Part shown: positions 7,546 through 13,564 of the stretch, in pieces
How the letters are laid out: each line of letters opens with the position of its first letter
Position numbering within the stretch: position 1 is the first letter of the stretch
DNA from: Alphaproteobacteria bacterium
GTDB taxonomy: Bacteria; Pseudomonadota; Alphaproteobacteria; Rickettsiales; UBA1997
NCBI GenBank assembly: GCA_016869695.1
Contig: VGDN01000007.1
Location: 1-15,127, forward strand
DNA: 15,127 nucleotides
Reading direction: 5' to 3'
Position numbers and translations under genes: made by a program
Notes under the pieces: model-generated
What the model was told of the DNA's origin: nothing
Seen by the model: only the letters and a program-made list of their open reading frames with translations
The model's database searches: none

Positions 7546-8031
7546 ATGAAACTTCTCAAAACCGCTCGCGCCTTCCTTCTCAAAGAAATCTTCTTCGGTC
7601 ACTTAAAGACCTTGAGCTACTTCTTCAAAAAGAAGGTAACCATTAACTATCCTTACGAGAAGGGGCCAATCAGTCCGCGTTTTCGTGGCGAGCACGCGTT
7701 ACGTCGCTATCCCAACGGTGAAGAGCGCTGCATTGCTTGTAAACTTTGCGAAGCGATTTGTCCGGCACAGGCAATCACGATTGAAGCGGAAGAGCGCGAA
7801 GATGGCTCGCGCCGTACCACAAAATATGACATCGACATGCTCAAATGCATTTACTGCGGATTGTGCCAAGAGGCCTGCCCAGTTGATGCGATTGTTGAAT
7901 CACCAAACTTTGAATTTGCCACCGAAACCCGTCAGGAACTTTATTACAATAAAGAAAAACTCCTCGCTAATGGCGACCGATATGAATATGCGCTTCGTGG
8001 TAACATTGAAGCGGATGGGAAATGTCGCTAA
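7546..8031 (+). CDS. nuoI: NADH-quinone oxidoreductase subunit I (two 4Fe-4S clusters)
   Basis: A peripheral subunit of complex I (TYKY/NDUFS8 homologue) that carries clusters N6a and N6b, passing electrons towards N2 and quinone. The 161-residue length is standard for alphaproteobacteria. Two ferredoxin motifs are complete: Cys62-x2-Cys65-x2-Cys68-x3-Cys72 and Cys101-x2-Cys104-x2-Cys107-x3-Cys111. The N-terminal amphipathic segment and the stretch [20 protein letters not shown] are typical of the family. A REP pair lies upstream and a terminator-like heptad hairpin begins within ten bases of its stop. Confidence 0.98.
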   Translation: MKLLKTARAFLLKEIFFGHLKTLSYFFKKKVTINYPYEKGPISPRFRGEHALRRYPNGEERCIACKLCEAICPAQAITIEAEEREDGSRRTTKYDIDMLKCIYCGLCQEACPVDAIVESPNFEFATETRQELYYNKEKLLANGDRYEYALRGNIEADGKCR

Positions 8032-8034
8032 GCT

Positions 8035-8098
8035 AGTCAGTAGTCCATAGTCGGTAGTCAAAAAACATATCGAAGGACTACCGACTACCGACTTTTTT
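8035..8098 (+). terminator. Heptad-armed hairpin with T-run between nuoI and nuoJ (possible attenuator)
   Basis: The left arm is built of heptads AGTAGTC (8039-8045), CATAGTC (8046-8052) and GGTAGTC (8053-8059). After a 16-base loop the right arm is GACTACC (8076-8082), GACTACC (8083-8089) and GACT (8090-8093). The stem 8042-8059/8076-8093 has 16 of 18 positions paired, and six T (8093-8098) follow directly. This is the form of an intrinsic terminator, yet it lies inside the nuo operon, six bases before the nuoJ ATG. It may act as a partial terminator or be a repeat tolerated there. It belongs with the other heptad-armed elements of the window. Confidence 0.6.
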
Positions 8099-8103
8099 AT
8101 TTT

Positions 8104-8715
8104 ATGAATTTCACTCTCCTTCTCTTCTACCTCTTTTCCTTCATCCTCATCTCCTCTGCTGTTGTCGTCGTCTCCACGCGCAACATGGTTCATGCGGTGA
8201 TGTTTTTGGTACTCGCTTTTTTGAACGCGGCAGCATTGTTTATTTTGCTTAATGCTGAGTTTTTGGCGATGCTGTTGATCATTGTCTATGTAGGCGCAAT
8301 AGCGGTTTTGTTTTTGTTTGTAGTGATGATGCTAAACATCGATTTGCAAATCTCGCAGGAGGTAAATCGCAAGCGCCCAATTTTTATCTTGGTCGGCGTC
8401 ATCCTTTTTACCGAAATCTTTTTGCTGATTAAGTTTTCTTCAGTGAAGTTTTACGAAACAAAAACACTTTTCCAAACACCGATTGATATCAGCAATACCA
8501 AGGCGATTGGCAATGTGCTTTACACTGATTTTCTTCTACCATTCCAACTCTCTGGCGCCGTGCTTTTTGTGGCAATGATTGGTGCAATTGTGTTGACTTT
8601 ACGCGATGAGACTCGCTTCATCCGCAAACAAAAAGTCTCCGACCAAACCGCGCGCGACAAGGCGAATTCGCTTGAGGTTGTGAAGGTGAGGGTTGGTGAA
8701 GGAATTAATATTTAA
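8104..8715 (+). CDS. nuoJ: NADH-quinone oxidoreductase subunit J
   Basis: A membrane subunit of complex I (ND6 homologue), next to NuoK and NuoA in the proton-translocating arm. The protein is 203 residues with about five membrane helices. The signature is NMVHAVMFLVLAFLNAAALF followed by AEFLAMLLIIVYVGAIAVLFLFVVMML, the third helix region with its conserved Tyr-Val-Gly-Ala. The C-terminal 35 residues or so form a charged tail. No Shine-Dalgarno is evident. The stop is followed after a single base by the start of a carbonic anhydrase gene rather than by nuoK, an unusual insertion in a conserved gene order. Confidence 0.96.
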   Translation: MNFTLLLFYLFSFILISSAVVVVSTRNMVHAVMFLVLAFLNAAALFILLNAEFLAMLLIIVYVGAIAVLFLFVVMMLNIDLQISQEVNRKRPIFILVGVILFTEIFLLIKFSSVKFYETKTLFQTPIDISNTKAIGNVLYTDFLLPFQLSGAVLFVAMIGAIVLTLRDETRFIRKQKVSDQTARDKANSLEVVKVRVGEGINI

Positions 8716-8716
8716 C

Positions 8717-9355
8717 ATGTCAGACATCAGCAAACTTATCAGCGGTTTCCGGATCTTTAAAGCCACAACTTTTTCAAAACAAAAAGATATCATTCATCAT
8801 TTACTAGAGCAGGGGCAGAAGCCTTCGACGCTAGTGATTTCTTGTGCTGACATCAGATTGTCGCCAGCAGAAATTTTTGCGGCAAATCCCGGCGATCTTT
8901 ACGTCATCAACAATATTGGTGGCTTCATTCCGAAATATGGTACAAGCGGCATCGCCGGTATTTTGTCAGCTCTCGAATACGCAGTTACTGATCTTGAGGT
9001 GCAGAACATCATTGTTCTCGGCCATGCGAAATGTGATGGGATTAAGATGATGATGTCAGAAAAATTCGTCAGTGAGAGAGGAATGTCGGAAGCAATGAAG
9101 ACTTGGCTTTCTGTAGCTTCAGAAGCGCGTAATATGGTTAAAAAACAGCTGGCTGACAAAACTCCAGATGAACAGCAGTCAGCCTGCGAGCATGAATCAA
9201 TCATCATCACCCTGCGCAATCTTTTGACTTATCCTTACATCAATAAGCGCATTGATCAAAACAAGCTCGGTATTTTTGGTTGGCATTTTGACGTGGAAAA
9301 CGGCGAGATCATGGCCTTCAATCCTGACACAAGATTCTTTGAACCGATCATATGA
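8717..9355 (+). CDS. Beta-carbonic anhydrase family protein encoded within the nuo operon
   Basis: A probable cytoplasmic zinc enzyme for CO2 hydration. The protein is 212 residues, the normal size for a stand-alone bacterial beta-carbonic anhydrase. Zinc ligands are Cys43 (SCADIRLSP), His103 and Cys106 (GHAKCDGI). The Asp45-Arg47 dyad is kept, but the usual Cys-x-Asp-Ser-Arg reads Cys-Ala-Asp-Ile-Arg and the usual Gly-Gly after the last Cys is Asp-Gly, so it is a divergent branch. I chose the ATG at 8717, one base after the nuoJ stop. A TTG at 8693 would overlap nuoJ. AAGGA (8699-8703) could be a distant ribosome binding site. Tight coupling to nuoJ suggests co-expression with complex I. It is clearly different from the SulP-fused enzyme at the window's left end. 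Confidence 0.9.
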   Translation: MSDISKLISGFRIFKATTFSKQKDIIHHLLEQGQKPSTLVISCADIRLSPAEIFAANPGDLYVINNIGGFIPKYGTSGIAGILSALEYAVTDLEVQNIIVLGHAKCDGIKMMMSEKFVSERGMSEAMKTWLSVASEARNMVKKQLADKTPDEQQSACEHESIIITLRNLLTYPYINKRIDQNKLGIFGWHFDVENGEIMAFNPDTRFFEPII

Positions 9356-9356
9356 A

Positions 9357-9431
<75 letters not shown>

Positions 9432-9438
9432 AATGTAA

Positions 9439-9750
9439 ATGTCCCTAATTCCCCTAGATAACTTCATCACTCTCTCCGCACTACTTTTTTGTATCGGTGT
9501 AAGTGGGATTTTTTTGAATCGTAAAAATGTGATTTCGCTCTTGATGTCAATCGAGCTGATGTTGCTTGCAGTGAACATCAACTTCGTCGCTTTTTCGGCA
9601 CATCTTCATGATTTGGTCGGACAGATTTTTGCGATTTTTGTTTTGACCGTTGCTGGCGCGGAAGCTGCGATTGGCTTGGCGATTCTGCTGCTCTACTTCC
9701 GTAATCATCGGACTATTGAGATCGAGAACATCTCATCACTGCGCGGATGA
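9439..9750 (+). CDS. nuoK: NADH-quinone oxidoreductase subunit K
   Basis: The small ND4L-like membrane subunit of complex I, with three helices and two membrane glutamates needed for proton transfer. The protein is 103 residues, which is typical. Glu39 ([10 protein letters not shown]) and Glu75 ([11 protein letters not shown]) correspond to the E. coli pair Glu36 and Glu72. The helices flank [29 protein letters not shown], a family signature. It is separated from nuoJ by a carbonic anhydrase gene and a heptad element. nuoL, normally next, is absent: a MITE-like element starts on the base after the stop codon. Confidence 0.97.
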   Translation: MSLIPLDNFITLSALLFCIGVSGIFLNRKNVISLLMSIELMLLAVNINFVAFSAHLHDLVGQIFAIFVLTVAGAEAAIGLAILLLYFRNHRTIEIENISSLRG

Positions 9751-9985
9751 CAGGACTTACGCAAAACCTAACTTTTGCTTCGAAATTTTTATTTTTTTCG
9801 TCTGCTGCGGTGCGCACGTATGTACTCGCAAAGTTTTTATTTTTTAAGTTGCGCGAGTTGCAACTTGCTCCACAAGTTGTCTTGATAAGCAGCTTTTGTC
9901 TTGCGCTGCTACGCAGACGCGGGCGCTCCTCGCAGCCTTCGAGCCACAAAAATTTCTTTGCAAAAGCGGTTTTGCGTAAGTCCTG
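9751..9985. mobile_element. MITE-like element, 235 bp, with 18-bp perfect terminal inverted repeats
   Basis: The left end CAGGACTTACGCAAAACC (9751-9768) is repeated as an exact reverse complement at 9968-9985. Beyond that the ends keep imperfect complementarity for roughly 20 more bases (CTTTTGC and GAAATTTTT on both sides). At 235 bp it cannot code for a transposase, so it would be a non-autonomous element moved by an IS elsewhere in the genome. The family is not assigned, and I see no clear target-site duplication. It starts exactly after the nuoK stop and its right end runs into the next gene. The interior is AT-rich with several small palindromes. Confidence 0.82.
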
Positions 9986-11306
9986 CTTCCTTTTAGTAGC
10001 AATATTTCTCCTCTCCCAACCATCTCTTGCACAAGAGTCCTGCAGCAACATCTCCTCTTACTACGACCAGATTCTCACCGAAGTCGCTAAGAAAAATCCG
10101 CTGGCAATTTCTACTCTTCCAGATTGCTTCAAGTCAGACCGCAATCTGATTTTAAAGGCTGTATTGCTTGATCCATCACAGTTCCAGCACGCTGCAGATT
10201 CGCTGCAAGAGGATCAGGTTTTCATTTATCGTTTACTCAAAATCAGTCCGGAAGTCTTGCAATATGCCGCTCCTGAAGTGTGTGCTGACAGGGATTTTAT
10301 GGAGAAGGCAACTTACATAAATCGTGCTGCGCTTCGCTTTGCTGCTTGGAATTTGCTCGACAACAAGCTCTTCATGAAGCGGATGATTGAGATCGATTCC
10401 TTCAATTACCGCTTTGCTTCTGACCGCATCAAGGAAATTTCTGAATTTGCTGCGATAGCCTTTGCTGACAATGGATTGTTGCTCGAATTTGCGCCGCCAA
10501 AAATCAAAGCGGATAAAAAATTAGTTAAGATCGCAATCCTCTCAAACAATGCAGCTCTAAGTTTAGCGAGTGATGATCTACAAAAAGATAAGGAGTTACA
10601 AAAACTAGCGGTAAGCAAAAGCTCCATCAAATCACCAACAGATTTAGAAAAATTCTTGCGTGAGACTTACATCTCTGGCCACATCACCAACTGGGCAAAA
10701 TTTTCTCTCGATAATGTTTTGATCGACCGTACTTATGTTACCAAATGGCAGCGCAATCTAAATTTTAATCGCATCGATGATGGGCAGGCGAGTGATGATT
10801 TACGCCTAATGACGGTAGGTAGTCGTAACTACCAAAACAGCTGGAAAGAGGATTTTAAAAAATATCCAGATCTCGTGCGCAAGATCGAAAAATTTTTCCG
10901 TAACCACAATTTGCCGGATAATACAATTGACAATCTCTCGACGGTTTTTTTGTGGAAGGTGAAGAGCAAGCCGCTCACTTTAGCTTTTAATCTTTACCTT
11001 CTTCGTGACAGCACCGATGAGGCTTTGGGCTCGGATTTTGCGAATGTTACCTCACTTACTGCCATCGTCCAGAAACAAAAATCTGGATGGAAGATGACGG
11101 TGGTTGAAGTGATTTTTGACAGTGAGGAGAGGGTGGATATTGCCTATGAAGACGGCATTCGGCGCTATGTTTTATGGGATCTTTACGCGACTGATAAAAC
11201 TGACAAAAACCCAAAAATTATTTTCCGCGTTACGGATAAGTTTGGGGAGCATCTCGAGTTGTTTGAAGAGGAAAGTGGTGGGAAATATCGGATGGTAGTG
11301 AATTAA
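9972..11306 (+). CDS. Secreted protein of 25-residue helical repeats (DUF4116-like), function unknown
   Basis: From the TTG at 9972 the protein is 444 residues and opens with a good Sec signal peptide: Arg-Lys, a hydrophobic core (CFLLVAIFLL), then SLA before a predicted cut at Ala20/Gln21. Residues 56-205 are six tandem units of exactly 25 residues, with a pattern close to Asp-Lys-x-Phe/Leu, a hydrophobic helix, Asn/Pro, then Leu-x-x-Ala, followed by a partial seventh unit. This resembles DUF4116-type repeats. The C-terminal 230 residues or so are unfamiliar, rich in Trp, Tyr and charged residues. The frame is open back to an ATG at 9747 that overlaps the nuoK stop (ATGA), giving 519 residues. 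Those extra 75 residues would be translated from the MITE, so I prefer the later start, itself inside the MITE's right end. The start is uncertain; the coding region is not. A host-facing or envelope role is a guess. Confidence 0.8.
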   Translation: MRKSCFLLVAIFLLSQPSLAQESCSNISSYYDQILTEVAKKNPLAISTLPDCFKSDRNLILKAVLLDPSQFQHAADSLQEDQVFIYRLLKISPEVLQYAAPEVCADRDFMEKATYINRAALRFAAWNLLDNKLFMKRMIEIDSFNYRFASDRIKEISEFAAIAFADNGLLLEFAPPKIKADKKLVKIAILSNNAALSLASDDLQKDKELQKLAVSKSSIKSPTDLEKFLRETYISGHITNWAKFSLDNVLIDRTYVTKWQRNLNFNRIDDGQASDDLRLMTVGSRNYQNSWKEDFKKYPDLVRKIEKFFRNHNLPDNTIDNLSTVFLWKVKSKPLTLAFNLYLLRDSTDEALGSDFANVTSLTAIVQKQKSGWKMTVVEVIFDSEERVDIAYEDGIRRYVLWDLYATDKTDKNPKIIFRVTDKFGEHLELFEEESGGKYRMVVN

Positions 11307-11339
11307 ACCCAATAACGCTTAGAAAAAACTCCATCAACC

Positions 11340-11358
11340 AATACTTGAAAAAAGTATT
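11340..11358. other. Small hairpin upstream of the pilin-like gene
   Basis: AATACTT (11340-11346) and AAGTATT (11352-11358) are exact complements around a GAAAA loop. No T-run follows on either strand, so this is not an obvious terminator. It lies 33 bases after the stop of the repeat protein and 49 bases before the pilin-like ATG, and could be an operator or RNA structure. The surrounding 101-base gap shows no other clear signal. Confidence 0.35.
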
Positions 11359-11407
11359 CCGGGTCGCATTAACACGAATTTTGTTTTTAACCAAATTCCG
11401 TATTTTC

Positions 11408-12439
11408 ATGAGGAAAAAAGCCTTCTCTCTCGTCGAACTCTCAATTGTTATCCTAATCATCGGTGTTTTGATTGCAGCGGTTGGACAAGGGTTGGATTTG
11501 TTGCAGGATTCACGAATAACAGCTGCCCGGTTAATCACAAAATCTTCACGAGCTAACTCGGTTAAGGGCATGGTATTTTGGTTTGAGCCAAGTCTGGAGG
11601 AAAGTTTCATTGCTTCTGAAGCAATTAACGGAACAACCATTTCGCAGTGGAAGGACACTAACCCACAGTCCGATATCAAGCTTGATGCCAAGGCCGGACA
11701 AAAAACTGATGCCACGCTAATCACCTACAACGTAGCTACCAGCGGAACATCCGGCAACACCTCCGGCCCAACTTACATCGAAAAGGGGCTAAACAATCTT
11801 CCCACGTTACGTTTCACTAATAGTGACAGTGCCTTTATATATCTGGCTGTCGATAAGAGAATGTCTAATATTCCAAATAAAGGGATGAATTTGTTTTTGG
11901 TCATGACCTATCGCAGTGGGTCATCATCTTTTATAGATAGGGTCTGTCACGATACCAATTTTGCTCCTACCAATTGTGGCGCCGGATCAGCTGTTAATGA
12001 CGGCAATCCTTTATTTGAGCCATACATAGCATCTGATGGATCTTTGAGGTTTTACGTCAGAGACAATACGAATAGTGCAGAACAGAGGGCGGTGATGGAT
12101 GGTGGTGCATGTAGCGGTTTTTGTTGGGATACTGGATATGACCTAAAGCCAGGAGTATCTTACATCCTGACCATGCAGCGCAATTACAAAAACACCTTCA
12201 CCTTATACATAAATGGCAATTCAACTTATGCCGGAGGAGTACCAAGCAAGACCGATATCGGGGGCATGATCACTCTTGATCCTTACAAGATTGGAAGACA
12301 TGCGATTAGGAATACCGGAGAAACAACAGACATAGACATTTCAGAAATGATCTTCTTCACCGGCAACATGGCCGCCAAAGACCGGAATTCAATCGAGGAT
12401 TATCTGGGTAAGAAATATAACATTAAGGTAACGCACTAA
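11408..12439 (+). CDS. Type IV pilin-like N-terminus fused to a LamG/concanavalin-like domain
   Basis: The protein is 343 residues from the ATG at 11408. It begins with a class III (prepilin) leader, MRKKA, then Phe-Ser-Leu-Val-Glu-Leu and a hydrophobic helix. The Glu at mature position 5 is that of type IV pilins and type II pseudopilins. The residue before the cut is Ala rather than the usual Gly, which prepilin peptidases can accept. From about residue 55 there is a beta-rich domain with LPTLRFTNSDSAFIYL, SYILTMQRNYKNTFTLYINGN and a C-terminal ISEMIFFTG...IEDYLGKKYNI. This pattern is common in LamG/jelly-roll lectin-like domains. An upstream TTG at 11345 would put 21 residues before the leader, which is less likely. 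It may be a surface adhesin or minor pilin. No assembly genes are in view. Its stop overlaps the convergent gene by four bases. Confidence 0.83.
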   Translation: MRKKAFSLVELSIVILIIGVLIAAVGQGLDLLQDSRITAARLITKSSRANSVKGMVFWFEPSLEESFIASEAINGTTISQWKDTNPQSDIKLDAKAGQKTDATLITYNVATSGTSGNTSGPTYIEKGLNNLPTLRFTNSDSAFIYLAVDKRMSNIPNKGMNLFLVMTYRSGSSSFIDRVCHDTNFAPTNCGAGSAVNDGNPLFEPYIASDGSLRFYVRDNTNSAEQRAVMDGGACSGFCWDTGYDLKPGVSYILTMQRNYKNTFTLYINGNSTYAGGVPSKTDIGGMITLDPYKIGRHAIRNTGETTDIDISEMIFFTGNMAAKDRNSIEDYLGKKYNIKVTH

Positions 12440-13065
12440 AAAAACGGAGAAAAAATCTTGGTATAGTGCGTATTAGTCGCAAAGTTATTTACACCTAGAG
12501 CAGCAAGCTTTTTTAACCTTTCCAAATCATTTACCGACCAAGCAAAAATCTCGGCGCCAGAAAATTTTTTGATAAAATCCGCGTCGATTAATTCGTGAAA
12601 AACAGAGAGAAATTTTATCTGATTTTTTTGGTAAAAATTTTCGAGAGCGGGGATCTGCGCTTTATTTATGCAGAAGGCGACGAACTGGAAATTTTTTCCC
12701 AAAATATTTTTTACCTTTTCGGCAAGCGAGTAATCAGTAATGAAGGGCGCGAAATAGATTTTGCTAAAGTCGATTTTAGCGCGGGAGATCTCTTGTTTTG
12801 TTAGCTCAAAAGCCTTGTTAGCATTGGATTCATCAAGATTTTTGAAATCGAGCCAGTAAGTCATTTCATTGCCAAAGCGCAGAAAATCACGAAGACTTGG
12901 AAGCTCTTCTCCCTTAGGTTCATCATGCTTAACCACAAACTTTCCATCAAGAAACCACAGATCAAACTCAACCCCACGAAATCCAGCTTTGTAGGCAGCT
13001 GTGAGGCTGGTGACAGAATTTTCGGGACTGTCTTTTGTAACCAAACCGCGATGAGCGAAAAACAT
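12436..13065 (-). CDS. Short glycerophosphodiester phosphodiesterase family protein
   Basis: A probable metal-dependent GDPD that would hydrolyse glycerophosphodiesters to glycerol-3-phosphate and an alcohol. The 209-residue protein is shorter than the usual 240 or so. Catalytic motifs are present: AHRG (His5, Arg6), PENS, GVEFDLWFLDG with Glu33 and Asp35, VKHDE with His47, WLDFK, and near the end AWSVND. There is no signal peptide, suggesting a cytoplasmic UgpQ-like enzyme. The region after His47 is abbreviated, so substrate choice may differ. The ATG at 13063-13065 shares CATG with the divergent cutA start, and the stop overlaps the convergent pilin-like gene by four bases (CTAA). An alternative GTG at 13092 would overlap cutA more. 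Much of it uses AT-rich Lys/Asn/Phe codons. Confidence 0.87.
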   Translation of the reverse strand: MFFAHRGLVTKDSPENSVTSLTAAYKAGFRGVEFDLWFLDGKFVVKHDEPKGEELPSLRDFLRFGNEMTYWLDFKNLDESNANKAFELTKQEISRAKIDFSKIYFAPFITDYSLAEKVKNILGKNFQFVAFCINKAQIPALENFYQKNQIKFLSVFHELIDADFIKKFSGAEIFAWSVNDLERLKKLAALGVNNFATNTHYTKIFSPFF

Positions 13066-13390
13066 GAAAAAATTTATTTTGATTGAAACCACTTACCCAA
13101 ATTTGCGAGCAGCCAAAAACTTGGCAAAGATTTTGTTAAGTAAAAAACTCGCCGCCTGCGTCCAGCTACGTAAAATCGAAAGCCTGTATTTTTGGGAAGG
13201 GGAGGTGCGGGATGGGGAGGAAATTCTGCTTAGCATCAAGACCAAAAAATCGCTCTACAAAAAGGTGGAAGAGGTGATCAAAAAACATCATTCTTACGAA
13301 ATTCCGCAAATCTTTTCGATTCAGATAGATCAAGGCTTCGCGCCGTACTTATCTTGGGTAGAAAAAAGCACAAAAATTACTGGCAAATAA
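13064..13390 (+). CDS. cutA: CutA1 family divalent-ion tolerance protein
   Basis: A small trimeric cytoplasmic protein of the CutA1 family, historically tied to copper and divalent-cation tolerance, with a ferredoxin-like fold resembling PII signalling proteins. Its biochemical role remains unsettled. The 108-residue length is typical. Family segments are ETTYPN near the start, AKILLSKKLAACVQLRKIES, SLYFWEGEV, EEILLSIKT, KHHSYEIPQI and YLSWV at the end. The start is fixed by the position of the first strand. It shares bases with the start codon of the divergent GDPD gene, leaving no leader between them, and no Shine-Dalgarno is apparent. Leaderless translation, or a promoter inside the GDPD gene, is possible. 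Confidence 0.93.
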   Translation: MKKFILIETTYPNLRAAKNLAKILLSKKLAACVQLRKIESLYFWEGEVRDGEEILLSIKTKKSLYKKVEEVIKKHHSYEIPQIFSIQIDQGFAPYLSWVEKSTKITGK

Positions 13391-13529
13391 GTTTACTCAT
13401 CCCTACCTTCCACCGTCTTTTTTTGACGACCACACATCATCTATTTTTCAACGCAGCCAAGAGCAGTTACTCCCTAGAATTATCATGTTACCTCAACTCA
13501 GAAACTTTATCTCGACCTAGGCAGATAGC

Positions 13530-13562
13530 TGTTCCTCACGCTGTACAAATTTTCGAGGAACA
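13530..13562 (+). promoter_or_regulatory. Leader hairpin covering the rne ribosome binding site
   Basis: TGTTCCTC (13530-13537) is exactly complementary to GAGGAACA (13555-13562), an eight-base-pair stem with a 17-base loop. The right arm contains the Shine-Dalgarno GAGGA (13555-13559), and the stem ends two bases before the ATG. Folding would block ribosome access. In E. coli rne is autoregulated through its 5' leader, so a similar role here is plausible but inferred. The rest of the 174-base gap after cutA holds a TTGACG at 13423 with no good -10. Confidence 0.6.
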
Positions 13563-13564
13563 AC

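Noticed and set aside
9747..9971. Long N-terminal extension of the repeat protein from the ATG at 9747
   Set aside because: It would be translated entirely from the MITE-like element. The ATGA overlap with nuoK is tempting, but the signal peptide fits the TTG at 9972. Kept as an alternative.
11230..11724. Minus-strand ORF of 164 codons across the repeat-protein 3' end and pilin-like 5' end
   Set aside because: Its composition is without domain features, and it overlaps the signal region of the pilin-like gene.
13423..13451. Promoter for rne starting at TTGACG
   Set aside because: No acceptable -10 hexamer lies 16-18 bases downstream.
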